NCBI GenBank assembly: GCA_003427395.1
Contig: BFEA01000063.1
Location: forward strand, 3,476,109 to 3,496,391
DNA from: Chara braunii
Taxonomy: Eukaryota > Streptophyta > Charophyceae > Charales > Characeae
Direction: 5' to 3'
DNA: 20,283 nucleotides
The translations under genes and the position numbers were made by a program. How positions within the stretch are numbered: the first letter of the stretch is position 1; the number at the start of each line of letters is the position of its first letter. The notes under the pieces were generated by a model. It did no database searches. It was not told the DNA's origin and worked only from the letters and a program-made list of their open reading frames with translations. This document shows positions 1 through 7,310 of the stretch, in pieces.

Positions 1-64
1 AAAAAAAAAAAAAGATATTGCGCATGCAAAATACAATAGAACTACGTTCCTATTTCATGAAAAG

Positions 65-406
65 CTTGATAGGGCCTGGAAGGGTTCAAAGGGTATAAAA
101 TAGGGAATAAAGGGTTTTAGAGGGGGGATGCTTAATTCATTCTATAATTTTTTATCTAAATATTATTATTTTTTTCTGTTTTATTTTTTATCTTCATATC
201 TCTTGAGTAATGAAAGATGGCCCCTAGCCAAAAGTTGTTCATATCATTGATATGAACAACATAATTTTTTCCAGATTTTTTTAATTTTTTTTTTTTTCGT
301 AAAAAAAAAATATTTTGCGCAAGAACGGATTTTCCATATCCGGAATTAATCCGGAAATTTCATCCGGATAAAATTGGTCTGCCGGATATCCGGATTTGCT
401 ACTTAG
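65..406. mobile_element. CTA-ended MITE (copy 1), old
   Basis: A non-autonomous DNA transposon candidate of 342 bp. The right end reads CTAAGTAGCA when viewed inward, and the left end begins CTTGATAGGG. The flanking octamers are ATGAAAAG (57-64) and ATGAGAAG (407-414), a 7/8 match taken as an aged target-site duplication. The interior holds a copy of the conserved core shared with the elements at 1158, 1654 and 15203 (here about 174-280), including a perfect 13-bp palindrome at 234-260. The left arm repeats AGGG and the right arm (338-397) repeats ATCCGGA five times, so the two arms use different words, unlike its relatives. No coding capacity. The right boundary is better supported than the left. 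Confidence 0.5.
234..260. repeat. Perfect 13-bp palindrome in the MITE core
   Basis: GTTGTTCATATCA is followed by one T and then its exact reverse complement. The same place in the core copy at 1277-1392 also carries a weaker palindrome (TTATGTTACATAACATA), so a foldback here is a recurrent property of the core. Function unknown. Confidence 0.8.
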
Positions 407-519
407 ATGAGAAGGTAGAAGTCAAGTACTATTTCTGAAAAATTGAAGAAAATATTTTTAACATTTTTTTTAAAAACGAGAAAAAAAAAGGCAAGAAAAA
501 AAAAAAAAAAAAAACGGGT

Positions 520-900
520 AAGAAGCGATCCTGAAAAGATGCAGAAAAACCTTTTCTACCAAAGGTCCTATTATAAGACTATAAATCATTTTCAACAAAC
601 TAGCAAAAAATAAAGTTGAAGTAAAACAATCTTTAAGGACTACAAGGCGAAATAGAAAGTTGTAAAAAAAACAAATTTAGTGAATACTCATGTAGAGAGT
701 TATTAGTCGTTCTCAACAGTTTATAGAATCCAAAAACAAAATTGGAAGTTAACAGTAAAACGGTACTAAAACCCTTAAACATATATGTTATACAAAAAAA
801 ATAATGCAAACATCTTCTGTCTTTGAGACATCTTCAAGTTCTTCGTCAAACGCAAGTTCAAAATACTAAACCGAAGAAAAAAAAAAAATGCCTTGAAGTT
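520..900 (-). repeat. Long copy of the core-containing repeat (minus strand)
   Basis: Read on the minus strand, this matches 13383-13740 on the plus strand over most of its length. It starts with the MITE core (TTCGGTTTA, then TTGACGAAG, then AGACAGAAGATG) and continues about 250 bp beyond the core found in the short MITEs. Inside there is an older internal duplication: the motif GTTGARAAYGAYTYATAG occurs twice. No TIR or TSD was found here. A 65-codon minus ORF (775-972) crossing it is AT-rich and not credible as a gene. It may be an interior fragment of a larger relative of the MITE family. Confidence 0.55.
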
Positions 901-1276
901 TACTACCTTCGTACTAGTACTGTAGTTTATAGAATTAAAAAAAAAAAACTCATGAATTAAGAAAGTGACCATTCATGCTTACTACAAAATCATCTCGTAC
1001 ACACAAACGAATTTCAACTACCAAACCATAAAATGTCACTAAGAACTGATGCTAGGAGATAAAACAAACCGGGGACCTCGCCCACTAACATTCGGACGTT
1101 GAGGAAACTCAATGCGGGCAGTCGGACGGAACCTTAGAAAAAAATTAAAGATTTTCTCTAGGTTACCAATGGTCCGAGGGCCGGTCGTCTCCCCCGTCCT
1201 CTCCCCCATACGTCCGGTACCCCCGTCGTCCGGGAAAAAAAATTCTTTTTTCGTAAAAAACATATATATATTTTTT

Positions 1277-1389
1277 TCGGTTTTTGATTTTTAACTCATG
1301 ATTGACTACGAATTTGAATATGAATCCAGGGCAAAAGTTGCTTGTATTGTTATGTTACATAACATATATTGTTTTCAGAGTTTTCTGAG

Positions 1390-1392
<3 letters not shown>
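1277..1392 (+). repeat. Conserved core of the CTA-ended MITE family (reference copy)
   Basis: A 116-bp AT-rich segment beginning TCGGTTTTTGATTTTTAACT and ending at GAGAAC before the T tract. Its first half recurs at 16441-16493 (minus) and its second half at 15317-15387 (minus), at roughly nine bases in ten by eye. More diverged copies lie at 174-280, 1757-1850 (minus), 778-897 (minus) and 13383-13495. The most constant stretch is GGCAAAAGTTGCTTGTATTG. It has no open reading frame and no clear pol III boxes; its role is unknown. Confidence 0.75.
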
Positions 1393-1424
<32 letters not shown>

Positions 1425-1463
1425 TTTTTTTTATAAATTTTTTTTTTTTTTTTTTTTTTTTTT
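1393..1463. repeat. Poly-T tract (~71 bp, few interruptions)
   Basis: A nearly pure T run broken by A-containing spots near 1423 and 1433. It lies between the MITE core and its right arm. The related element at 15203 has a T run in the same place (minus strand), so the tract belongs to the element's design. Confidence 0.9.
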
Positions 1464-1653
1464 GCGCTAGGTCGGACAACCCCTGTCCAGTCCAACGTCC
1501 GACCAGACGTCCGGTCGGACATCCCGGACGGTCAGGGGGGTCCCGGACGTCCGATCCAACAACCTAGGATTTTCTTGTTCAATAGAAAATTTCCACAAGA
1601 AATGAAAAGTGAAAAACATTCCGTTTTTTAAATCCATTATGATTATAATCCAG

Positions 1654-1955
1654 CTAGGCTACCAACCGGGTCGCCTGACTCACTTTTTTTTTCGGGCGGC
1701 CCGACCGTGCAAGGACCAAGGAAGGTCCTAATAGAAAGGGAAAAAAATCCAAACAATCCAGAAAATATGAAAAAGAAAACAATGTTTTGCAGAAAAATAA
1801 ACTTAGCAAGTTTTGCCTCGGAGTCACATCCAAGGCTTTTGCCAAATTTAAAATGAAAAAATATATTATATATTTTTTATCTTTTTTATTTTATAATTTT
1901 ATTTTTATTCTTTTCTCGGTCGGGCAAGTGGTCCTGGGCCACTTTGGTAACCTAG
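1654..1955. mobile_element. CTA-ended MITE (copy 3) with GGTCC/CCGACC arms
   Basis: A 302-bp element with inverted ends CTAGGCTACCAA and CTAGGTTACCAA (11/12). Flanking octamers TAATCCAG and GAATCCAA agree at six of eight bases, a decayed duplication. The core lies at about 1757-1850 on the minus strand (GAGGCAAAACTTGC). Both arms carry GGTCC/AGGACC, and the octamer GGTCGGGC occurs in one orientation on the right and inverted on the left. The left arm matches 20180-20283 (CCGTGCAAGGACCA then GAAGGTCC), and the right arm matches 19687-19720, so this subfamily occurs three times in the window. Confidence 0.7.
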
Positions 1956-2066
1956 GAATCCAAGTAAAAAAAATAAATTTTATTTCAATTCAAAAAATTG
2001 AGTTTTACTTTGAGAGGTTTCAGTCTGAAAATGAATTTCTTCTTCCAATTACATCTATTTGGTGAA

Positions 2067-2199
2067 GATGGAATGGAAGACTGGAAGTCAGGATGAGTTT
2101 ATAAAACATCTTAATTAGACTTTCATTCTATTGTAACACATATGTTCTTATTAAGATTCGACTAACTTGTTTTTTGTGCCAATCCTTATAAGTTATAAT
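2067..2199. mobile_element. Palindromic MITE, left part (split by the 5-kb element)
   Basis: Starts GATGGAATGG and continues GGATGAGTTTATAAAACATC, homologous to the complete palindromic MITE at 14808-14970. It stops at GTTATAAT (2192-2199), the target-site duplication of the 5.0-kb element. The rest of the same MITE resumes at 7244-7310, so these are two halves of one copy rather than two insertions. Confidence 0.75.
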
Positions 2200-2315
2200 C
2201 TAGGTTACTTAGGTGTCGTATGAGCCGAGCGACGAAGTTAGCATAATGTGCTTGAGCTGCTCTCGTGACTGGACAACTCAAATCAACATTTGGGGGAGGG
2301 GCCGTATATCTACTA

Positions 2316-2351
2316 TGTTAGTACATCATGCACGAACAATACGTACTAACA
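2316..2351. repeat. 9-bp perfect inverted repeat
   Basis: TGTTAGTAC and GTACTAACA are separated by 18 nt, about 120 bp inside the left end of the 5-kb element. It could be a subterminal binding site or chance. The surrounding 2213-2690 has overlapping 65-100 codon frames on both strands with no recognisable domain. Confidence 0.4.
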
Positions 2352-3199
2352 CCCACAGTGTCACACAACAACAAATGATTCTTAGGGTTTTGACCAGCAA
2401 CCAACCATGATATAAGTTCATTGGAGAGAGTCCATTCAGGCTCTAGTATTTTGAATTGTCTACAAACCAGAATGATTGTTTTCAAATACGAAAAATCAGT
2501 GTTGGTTGCCCACAAATTTAAAAACGGGAACTTGATCTGGTCAGTTGGGCCTCTACGGCTCTGTACGTATAAAAACTTCGCATCAAATGGGCCAAAGACA
2601 ACCAAGTTTACAACCATCACAAATACTATCCCTCGTATATTGCGAAATTGATGTGACTTTAAAATAAATAAAAAAACATTGCAGTGACTTGGGGTTAGTA
2701 TGCTCGGGGTTACTCACGTTGGCCGAGGAACTACGGAAATCAAATTACCCCAACAAAGTTATGCTGAACCTGTTGGCTTGTTTGAAATGGATGCTGCCTA
2801 CCTAACATACTTTACGTTTTTTGAGTCGCGGCAGAGTCTTATCGATAATTGTTTTATTCATAGGAATAATCAGGGGTTTCAAATTGGATGTGGGATAGAC
2901 CAGTTGTCGTTTGAGATGCTCAGACACGTGATTCAGTTGGTATGGAATGAGATGAATGACCGTTAGCTACGCCGAGGAAGTCATTGGGGTGACATAAATG
3001 ATAAGAGAGATGAGGTTGTCTTATTTCGATGTTAACATGGTTACTCGAATGAGAAGGGTTGCGTCTTTTGGATTATGGAGAATGACAAGTGGGCTATGTG
3101 TCCGATTTTAGATTCAACATGGGTTCCTCGTTGAATTATTCAACGCGTGTTGAATTGGCGTTGAATCCTCGTTTAAATGCTCGTTAGACGGGGAAAAAC

Positions 3200-3570
3200 G
3201 GGGTCCGCAATGATTTTTTTCTTGGGCTAAACGTAATCAAACAGAAAAATAAAAAATGGGGTTGTAGATTTTTTTGAGGGTTACAACCCCATATTTTTAT
3301 TTTTATTTTTAGAGCTTGAGCTTCAAATATATTTTTAAAAAATCAAAAACATAAGCACAATGAAAAAAAAACAAAAGCAAGAAATGACATGAGTTTTTTT
3401 GGGGGGGGTTCACAATGATTTTCTAAGGGCTAAAAAAAAAACAGAAAAAAAGTTAAAAATATGGGGTTGTAAATCTTTCAAAGATGTACAACATCGTTTT
3501 TTTTTTTTTTTTTTTTTAACTTCGTGATAGTTCGTGTATTTAAAAAAAAATCAAAACCATAAACAACATA
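3200..3570. repeat. Two-copy tandem repeat, period ~203 bp
   Basis: Unit A (3200-3360) and unit B (3406-3570) align in order: GGGG(T)TC.GCAATGATTTT, GGGCTAAA, a run of A, TATGGGGTTGTA, an AT run, then AAAATCAAAAMCATAA. Unit B has a T run expanded to over 20. The A-rich end (TTAAAAAATCAAAAACA) faintly resembles the inverse of the MITE core start, which is not enough to call a core copy. Confidence 0.7.
3256..3292. repeat. 11-bp perfect hairpin in unit A
   Basis: ATGGGGTTGTA, a 15-nt loop and TACAACCCCAT form a perfect stem. Unit B keeps ATGGGGTTGTA and TACAACAT (3463-3495), so only part of the stem persists there. Confidence 0.7.
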
Positions 3571-3579
3571 TTTTTTGGC

Positions 3580-3978
3580 CTGCATTGCTTAGGTGATCCT
3601 GTTGGCCAGTGATGGGTAGACTCCCTGATTTGGGCCTGTAGAAGATTGCATGAGCCAGGCGTCCGAGATCTCGTACGGCAAGGTTCGTCCGCTTCCGCTT
3701 CAATTAGGGTTGGGAGGTTGGCCCAAACCTGATGCTTGTCGCTGCTGTCTGGTCCAAGTTGCCCTCAATACTCGTAGGGTGATGGTCCTGAGTGTTGGCC
3801 ACACTGAGGTACGATATTAGGGACAGGGGGTGTGTTCGGAGTATTAACGTGGGGATGGGCAGAGTAGGTGGCCTATCCTGTCAGGACAGCCATTGGCTGC
3901 TTCTACCAGCAATCACGTCGGGTCTGGTTCTTGGTCTCTACAACACCCTGGGTTTCAAAAAAAAAAAAAAAAAAAAAA
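3580..3978 (+). repeat. GC-richer block ending in a 22-bp poly(A)
   Basis: About 375 bp of higher GC content ends abruptly at GGGTTTC followed by 22 As (3957-3978), as in retroposed sequences. No target duplication, A/B boxes or recognisable source gene was found. The 83-codon plus ORF (3792-4043) runs through the A tract as lysines and is not credible. It could be a retroposon tail or just part of the enclosing transposon. Confidence 0.35.
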
Positions 3979-4640
3979 CGGATATTCTGTTAGAATGTGG
4001 AATAATACGCCGCCATATGTTTTGTCGTTTGTGCATGTGGTAAGTAGAGGCCCTTAGGGCCACTGCACATATTCCTAAGTAAAGAAAAACGAGAAAACAA
4101 AAGAAAAATGAAAGAAAAAAAAAACAGAAAACAAAAGAAAAAAAAAAACAACAGAGAATTAGAGACTCATAACTGTGCTCAGTGTGATGCACAAACCTGA
4201 ATTCGAGTCCATAGTATATATTCTCGGCCCACGCAGACAGATTACAAGTCCAATGTCCATCTTTACTCCACGAGAGAGTCTTGCTAATATGTAGGGGCCC
4301 TTCGAAAATGAGACTGGACGAATAAATTAGAGCATTTAGAATAAAAATAAAAGGACATGCACCCACATGCACAGACATCATGTGCTTACAGTGTTCGAAA
4401 GGGAGGGGCATGTTTGGCCACCCCACCCTGTTAATAGGGGTCTATTTGTTTTCTTTAGTGTTTGGGCGCATAGGGCCACGTGTCCGAGGACCAACGCACC
4501 AATTCCGTTTTTCGGAAATCAACGGGACACCGCCGTTTTTCCGTTAAACGGGATTCAACGGGGGTCAAGGGGCCCGTTAAATGGAAGTTCGGGCGTTGAA
4601 TTCCGCCCGTTCTCCGTTCAAAAGATACATAGCAAGTGGG

Positions 4641-5394
4641 ATTGGAGGGTGGATACGCAGTTGAACTTGGTGTGATCCGAAGGGAGCTAGCTTGCTGAAT
4701 TTGAGTTCCAACGATGACACAACTTGTTTGCTCTCTCAATAGTTTATCAGACATCGCCGTTTGCTTGATGTGCTTTCTGTTTACTTGTAAATACTAAGAG
4801 CTAATGGGTTACCCGGATTAGCATGATCGAGTGGGGGGTGGGTCCTTCGCAATTGATATAAAATTAGTCCCTCACGGGTTTGATTGTAACTATCTGTTTT
4901 CGAGCGAGTCTACGGACGGCTGAGTCATTCAATGTTGGATAGGAGCATCTCACTAAGAATACGGGGCATGATTTGATCAACAACTCATTGCAATTTCATT
5001 CTTTGAGGTTCACGAAGAGAATTTGGTTGTTAATCGCCCTCGAATCCCTGAACTTGATCTCTCTTCTGGGAGTTGCTCTTTCGTTCATTTTGGGGTCTTT
5101 TGGAATGAAGTAAGACAATCAAAATATCTCGTTCTCTGATTTCTTAGTTGTAACTCACCCTTGTGGAGCTGAGTCTTTATTACGAGTGAAGAATTGACTT
5201 TTCTCCTGTGTCTGAGTTTTGACCTTTTTCAAATTGCTTGTGACAATTGAAGTATCCCGCCTTCCGATCTCCTTGCTTTCTGATTGATTATGCTTGAGTA
5301 TTGAGTTCAACAATATTGGAAGTTTGAAACCAATTACATGCTAATCATGTGACTCATGTGGATGCGCAGAATAATCGTGCAATGTTGATTTCAT
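4641..5394. other. Unassigned interior of the 5-kb element
   Basis: Apart from the short tail of the decayed frame ending at 4675, I see no reading frame over 60 codons in a credible frame, no RNA gene and no clear repeat. Base composition is balanced and unlike the homopolymer-rich flanks. Confidence 0.5.
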
Positions 5395-5593
5395 CGTAAG
5401 GCAGTCTGGTGTGAAGCCTGGTCGTTGGGGTTATGTGTTGTATTGTTTACTATACACGCACACATACACACAATTTTGTCTGGGACTTAGACCAACAGTC
5501 TGGTGTGAGTGAAGGCTACCACTTTTTTGGGGGGTGTTAACTCTGGGCCAGGCAATGAGTCTTTATCCATCATTTAAATGCATCATTTCCAAA

Positions 5594-5641
5594 GTGTCAA
5601 GGGAACTTTTGATGAGTCGGTGAAAGTCTGACAAAACAGTC
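5594..5641 (+). ncRNA. Degenerate hammerhead-ribozyme-like motif, unit 1
   Basis: In hammerhead order: GTC (5596-5598), a 3-bp stem I with a GGAA loop (5599-5608), TTGATGA (5609-5615, consensus CTGATGA), a 5-bp stem II GTCGG/CTGAC with a 7-nt loop (5616-5632), AAA (5633-5635, consensus GAA), then ACA pairing with TGT as a short stem III. Two conserved core positions are altered (C3 to T, G12 to A), so self-cleavage is not expected in this copy. Unit 2 keeps the core but loses the stems. Confidence 0.35.
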
Positions 5642-5824
5642 TGGCACAGTCATGCTTTTTATTTTTTTTCTCTAGTTTTGCATAGTGAAACTGACAATAC
5701 GCACGCACACATTCTTTGTCTGGGTTTTGAACCCACAATCTCCTTAGATTCCATAATTCGTATGAGTAGAGTGTTCACAGGGGTGCTGACTCTGAGGCAG
5801 GCCGCGAGTCCTTATCCATCAGTC

Positions 5825-5853
5825 CTGATGAGTTTGTGAGAATGCGATGAAAC
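5825..5853 (+). ncRNA. Hammerhead-like core, unit 2
   Basis: CTGATGA (5825-5831) and GAAAC (5849-5853) match the hammerhead core fully, with the same 17-nt spacing as units 1 and 3 (CTCATAA 6074-6080). Stem II is weak here (two or three pairs), and the upstream strand carrying the cleavage GTC appears deleted relative to unit 1. Not expected to be active. Confidence 0.3.
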
Positions 5854-6173
5854 AGTCTGACACAATCACAACTTTTTTTTCTTTTTTTTTTTTTAACGTA
5901 GAACTTGACAACACACACACACGCACACATTCTTTGTCAAGGGTTTGAAACAATAGTTTGCTTGGTGTAAGTAGAGTATGCCACTTTTCTAAGGGTTGCT
6001 AGCCTTGGGTCAAGTGGTGAGTCTTTACCGTTCAGCCAAATGTATCATGGTCATACTATTGTGGTTCAACCTCCTCATAAGTCGAAGAAAGTAAGATAAA
6101 ATAGTCTGGAAGAGTCGAACTTTTCTTCTTTGGTCAAGTTTTGCATAGCGAACTTGAAAACACACACAAGGCA

Positions 6174-6540
6174 TATGAATGACCGTGATCGAGTGATCGG
6201 ACCATTATAAAAAGAACATACTACCCCTTGTCTCTCTTTTTATCACACACATACACACACACGTGAGAGTCACAGTAAAAGGGGAGCTGCAACTACAAAT
6301 AAAAGGCATACCTTAAAAAAAAATCAAACTAAAGACACTAAAAAAAGAGACACAATGAATCTATTGTGGTACATGTGGCTTGCTATAGAGGTAAATGCTC
6401 TTATTGTTGGAATGACTCATCTCAATCAGCTCCATGTAGCTCGCTATTGAAGACTTAGTGTGTTCGATTGTCTTCAATCGAGGCAAGGCAGCATGGATTT
6501 TGAATTGACTCATTTGGGTGGAACAAGGTCTGTTGTCGTG
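6174..6540. other. Spacer between array and CA microsatellite
   Basis: Contains short CA runs (6244-6262) and AT-rich sequence. No RNA gene or convincing ORF. Frames on both strands (6361-6654 minus, 6460-6903 plus) read through the CA tract as Cys-Val or His-Thr repeats and are rejected. Confidence 0.5.
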
Positions 6541-6545
6541 AAAAT

Positions 6546-6547
<2 letters not shown>

Positions 6548-6618
<71 letters not shown>

Positions 6619-6639
6619 ACACACATACACACACACACC
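6548..6639. repeat. (CA)n microsatellite, ~92 bp
   Basis: Pure CA for about 65 bp, then interrupted by two ATAC variants. Shorter CA runs mark each unit of the neighbouring tandem array, so the tract may have expanded from such a tail. Confidence 0.95.
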
Positions 6640-7243
6640 ACTTACCATAGGCAACTACAACTCCTCAACTTAGAATCTCCTGCAAACCGAACATTGATTG
6701 ACCTCTTGTACCATTCTAGAGTATTAGCTCTAACGGTGAGTATTAATAGCCTTGTGAAATTTGTCTTTCCTGTGTTGTGTTGTGTTTTTTGCCTCTCTAG
6801 CTCCCTCCTCTTCCCGCTCAAGTTTTGCCTCTGGGACCCCCGCTCCTCGCTTCATATAGAACTCCATCTTGTTCCCCTTTCCTCCCTCTCTGATATAACT
6901 TGAACTGGACTCTACCTTCCCCTTCACTGTGTCTCGGAGTCCTTCATGAGGTGCAAGTGCACCGTTATGGCACATGAGGATGTGGGAAGCTTGCACTCAA
7001 CCACAATCAACACAGCGGGGTCAGGGTAGACCCCCCGCAACTCTTATAAAGGCAAGAGGTCTGTGGTCATTGCATCAACCTTTTCTACTTTGGGGGGTCA
7101 GAGGTACTCTTGGGACCTCGTCACATTTTTGCGTTGAGATCGTATAATTCGTTCAGAAAGACACCTATCTGTAAGATCCGAACGGACGACCCAAACGACC
7201 CTCACGACTGAAAGTGGCCTAGACATCCAGGCTGGCTACTTAG
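6640..7243. other. Right interior of the 5-kb element
   Basis: GC-balanced sequence with no convincing ORF. Near the right end (7175-7207) ACGAC-type words cluster (GACGACCCAAACGACC), a possible counterpart of CGACGAAG near the left end. The minus ORF 6730-6996 is unrecognised. Confidence 0.45.
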
Positions 7244-7310
7244 GTTATAATAGAATGACAATCCAATTAATATATTTTGTGAGCTAATTCAGACTTTTAT
7301 TCCATCTCTA
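7244..7310. mobile_element. Palindromic MITE, right part
   Basis: Begins with the duplicated GTTATAAT and continues AGAATGACAATCCAATTAAT to GACTTTTATTCCATC. It matches the right half of the copy at 14808-14970 and is the inverted counterpart of 2067-2110 (GATGGAATGGAAGAC). With 2067-2199 it rebuilds one complete MITE. Confidence 0.75.

Larger units (their letters stand above)
1158..1567. mobile_element. CTA-ended MITE (copy 2) with CGTCCG-word arms
   Basis: A 410-bp element with a perfect 8-bp target-site duplication GATTTTCT (1150-1157 and 1568-1575) and inverted ends CTAGGTT. Order: GC-rich left arm (1158-1235) with repeated CGTCC, GTCCGG and GGTCCG; AT-rich spacer; conserved core (1277-1392); homopolymer T tract (1393-1463); GC-rich right arm (1464-1567) with CGTCCG, GGTCGGAC and CCGGAC in both orientations. 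Word clusters just inside both ends resemble the subterminal transposase-binding repeats known from hAT elements such as Ac. No ORF of its own: the 89-codon plus ORF here is a poly-T artefact. An 8-bp TSD fits hAT, P or KDZ superfamilies; none can be chosen without a transposase. Confidence 0.8.
3094..4632. mobile_element. 1.54-kb CTA-ended DNA transposon with AACGGG/ATTCAAC arms
   Basis: A perfect 8-bp duplication CAAGTGGG (3086-3093 and 4633-4640) and inverted ends CTATGTGTC and CTATGTATC (8/9). Subterminal clusters share words in inverted orientation: the left (3115-3205) has ATTCAAC, GTTGAAT, CGTTTAAA and AAACGGGG; the right (4500-4620) has CCGTTTTTCC, GTTAAACGGG, ATTCAACGGG and GTTGAATTCC. 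The interior holds a 200-bp tandem duplication, a GC-rich block ending in 22 As and a purine-rich stretch (4080-4155). The minus ORF 3938-4426 is low-complexity and unconvincing. It inserted into the decayed reading frame of the 5-kb element. Confidence 0.85.
2700..4675 (+). pseudogene. Decayed reading frame cut by a transposon
   Basis: One plus frame from ATG 2700 reads 88 codons (MLGVTHVGRG...NEMNDR), meets TAG at 2964, then continues with protein-like composition (HWGDINDKRDEVVLFRC, TAA, HGYSNEKGCVFWIMENDKW) up to 3093. There the 1.54-kb element entered. Removing that element and one copy of its CAAGTGGG duplication continues the same frame from 4641 (DWRVDTQLNLV) to TGA at 4673-4675. Mixed charged and aromatic residues and frame continuity across the insertion support a former coding region. 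I cannot assign a family; it may be part of the host 5-kb transposon's own protein. Both internal stops are TAG or TAA, which bears on the genetic-code finding. Confidence 0.4.
5395..6165. repeat. Tandem ~215-250 bp repeat array, SINE/satellite-like
   Basis: Three full but diverged units plus a leading partial. Landmarks recur in the same order: (CA)n, TTTGTC.GGG, GAGTCYTTATCCATC (5557, 5806, 6019), GATGAGTC, AGTCTGGMA (5639, 5854, 6103), a T-rich run, TTTTGCATAG. On the minus strand each unit has a pol III B-box-like element: GGTCTAAGTCC (5483-5493), GGTTCAAAACC (5723-5733) and GTTTCAAACCC (5941-5951); the second sits in a plausible T-arm (GTGGG-TTCAAAA-CCCAG). A possible A box (TGGATAAGGAC) lies about 80 nt upstream, farther than in a real tRNA. 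On the plus strand each unit has a hammerhead-like segment. Best described as a tRNA-related SINE or satellite in tandem. Confidence 0.65.
2200..7243. mobile_element. 5.04-kb CTA-ended DNA transposon, decayed
   Basis: Bounded by a perfect 8-bp duplication GTTATAAT (2192-2199 and 7244-7251) and by ends CTAGGTTACT (left) and CTAAGTAGCC (right, read inward), the same type as the smaller MITEs. It interrupts a palindromic MITE whose halves flank it exactly. Inside are a decayed reading frame, a later 1.54-kb insertion (3094-4632), the ~230-bp tandem array (5395-6165) and a CA microsatellite. Without the nested insertion it would be about 3.5 kb, large enough for an autonomous element, but I recognise no transposase domain. 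Words CGACG and ACGAC occur near both ends (2228-2236; 7175-7207) but are sparse. Confidence 0.75.

Noticed and set aside
1298-1567. 89-codon ORF with long Phe runs
   Set aside because: It is the translation of a poly-T tract inside a MITE with defined ends.
3792-4043. 83-codon ORF ending in a Lys run
   Set aside because: The Lys run comes from a poly(A) tract; no family resemblance.
5395-6165. CRISPR-like array or active ribozyme
   Set aside because: Units are ~230 bp, strongly diverged and without spacers; no unit has both an intact hammerhead core and intact stems.
6361-6903. ORFs on both strands across the CA microsatellite
   Set aside because: The His-Thr and Cys-Val repeats are direct translations of (CA)n, and the ends have no recognisable domains.
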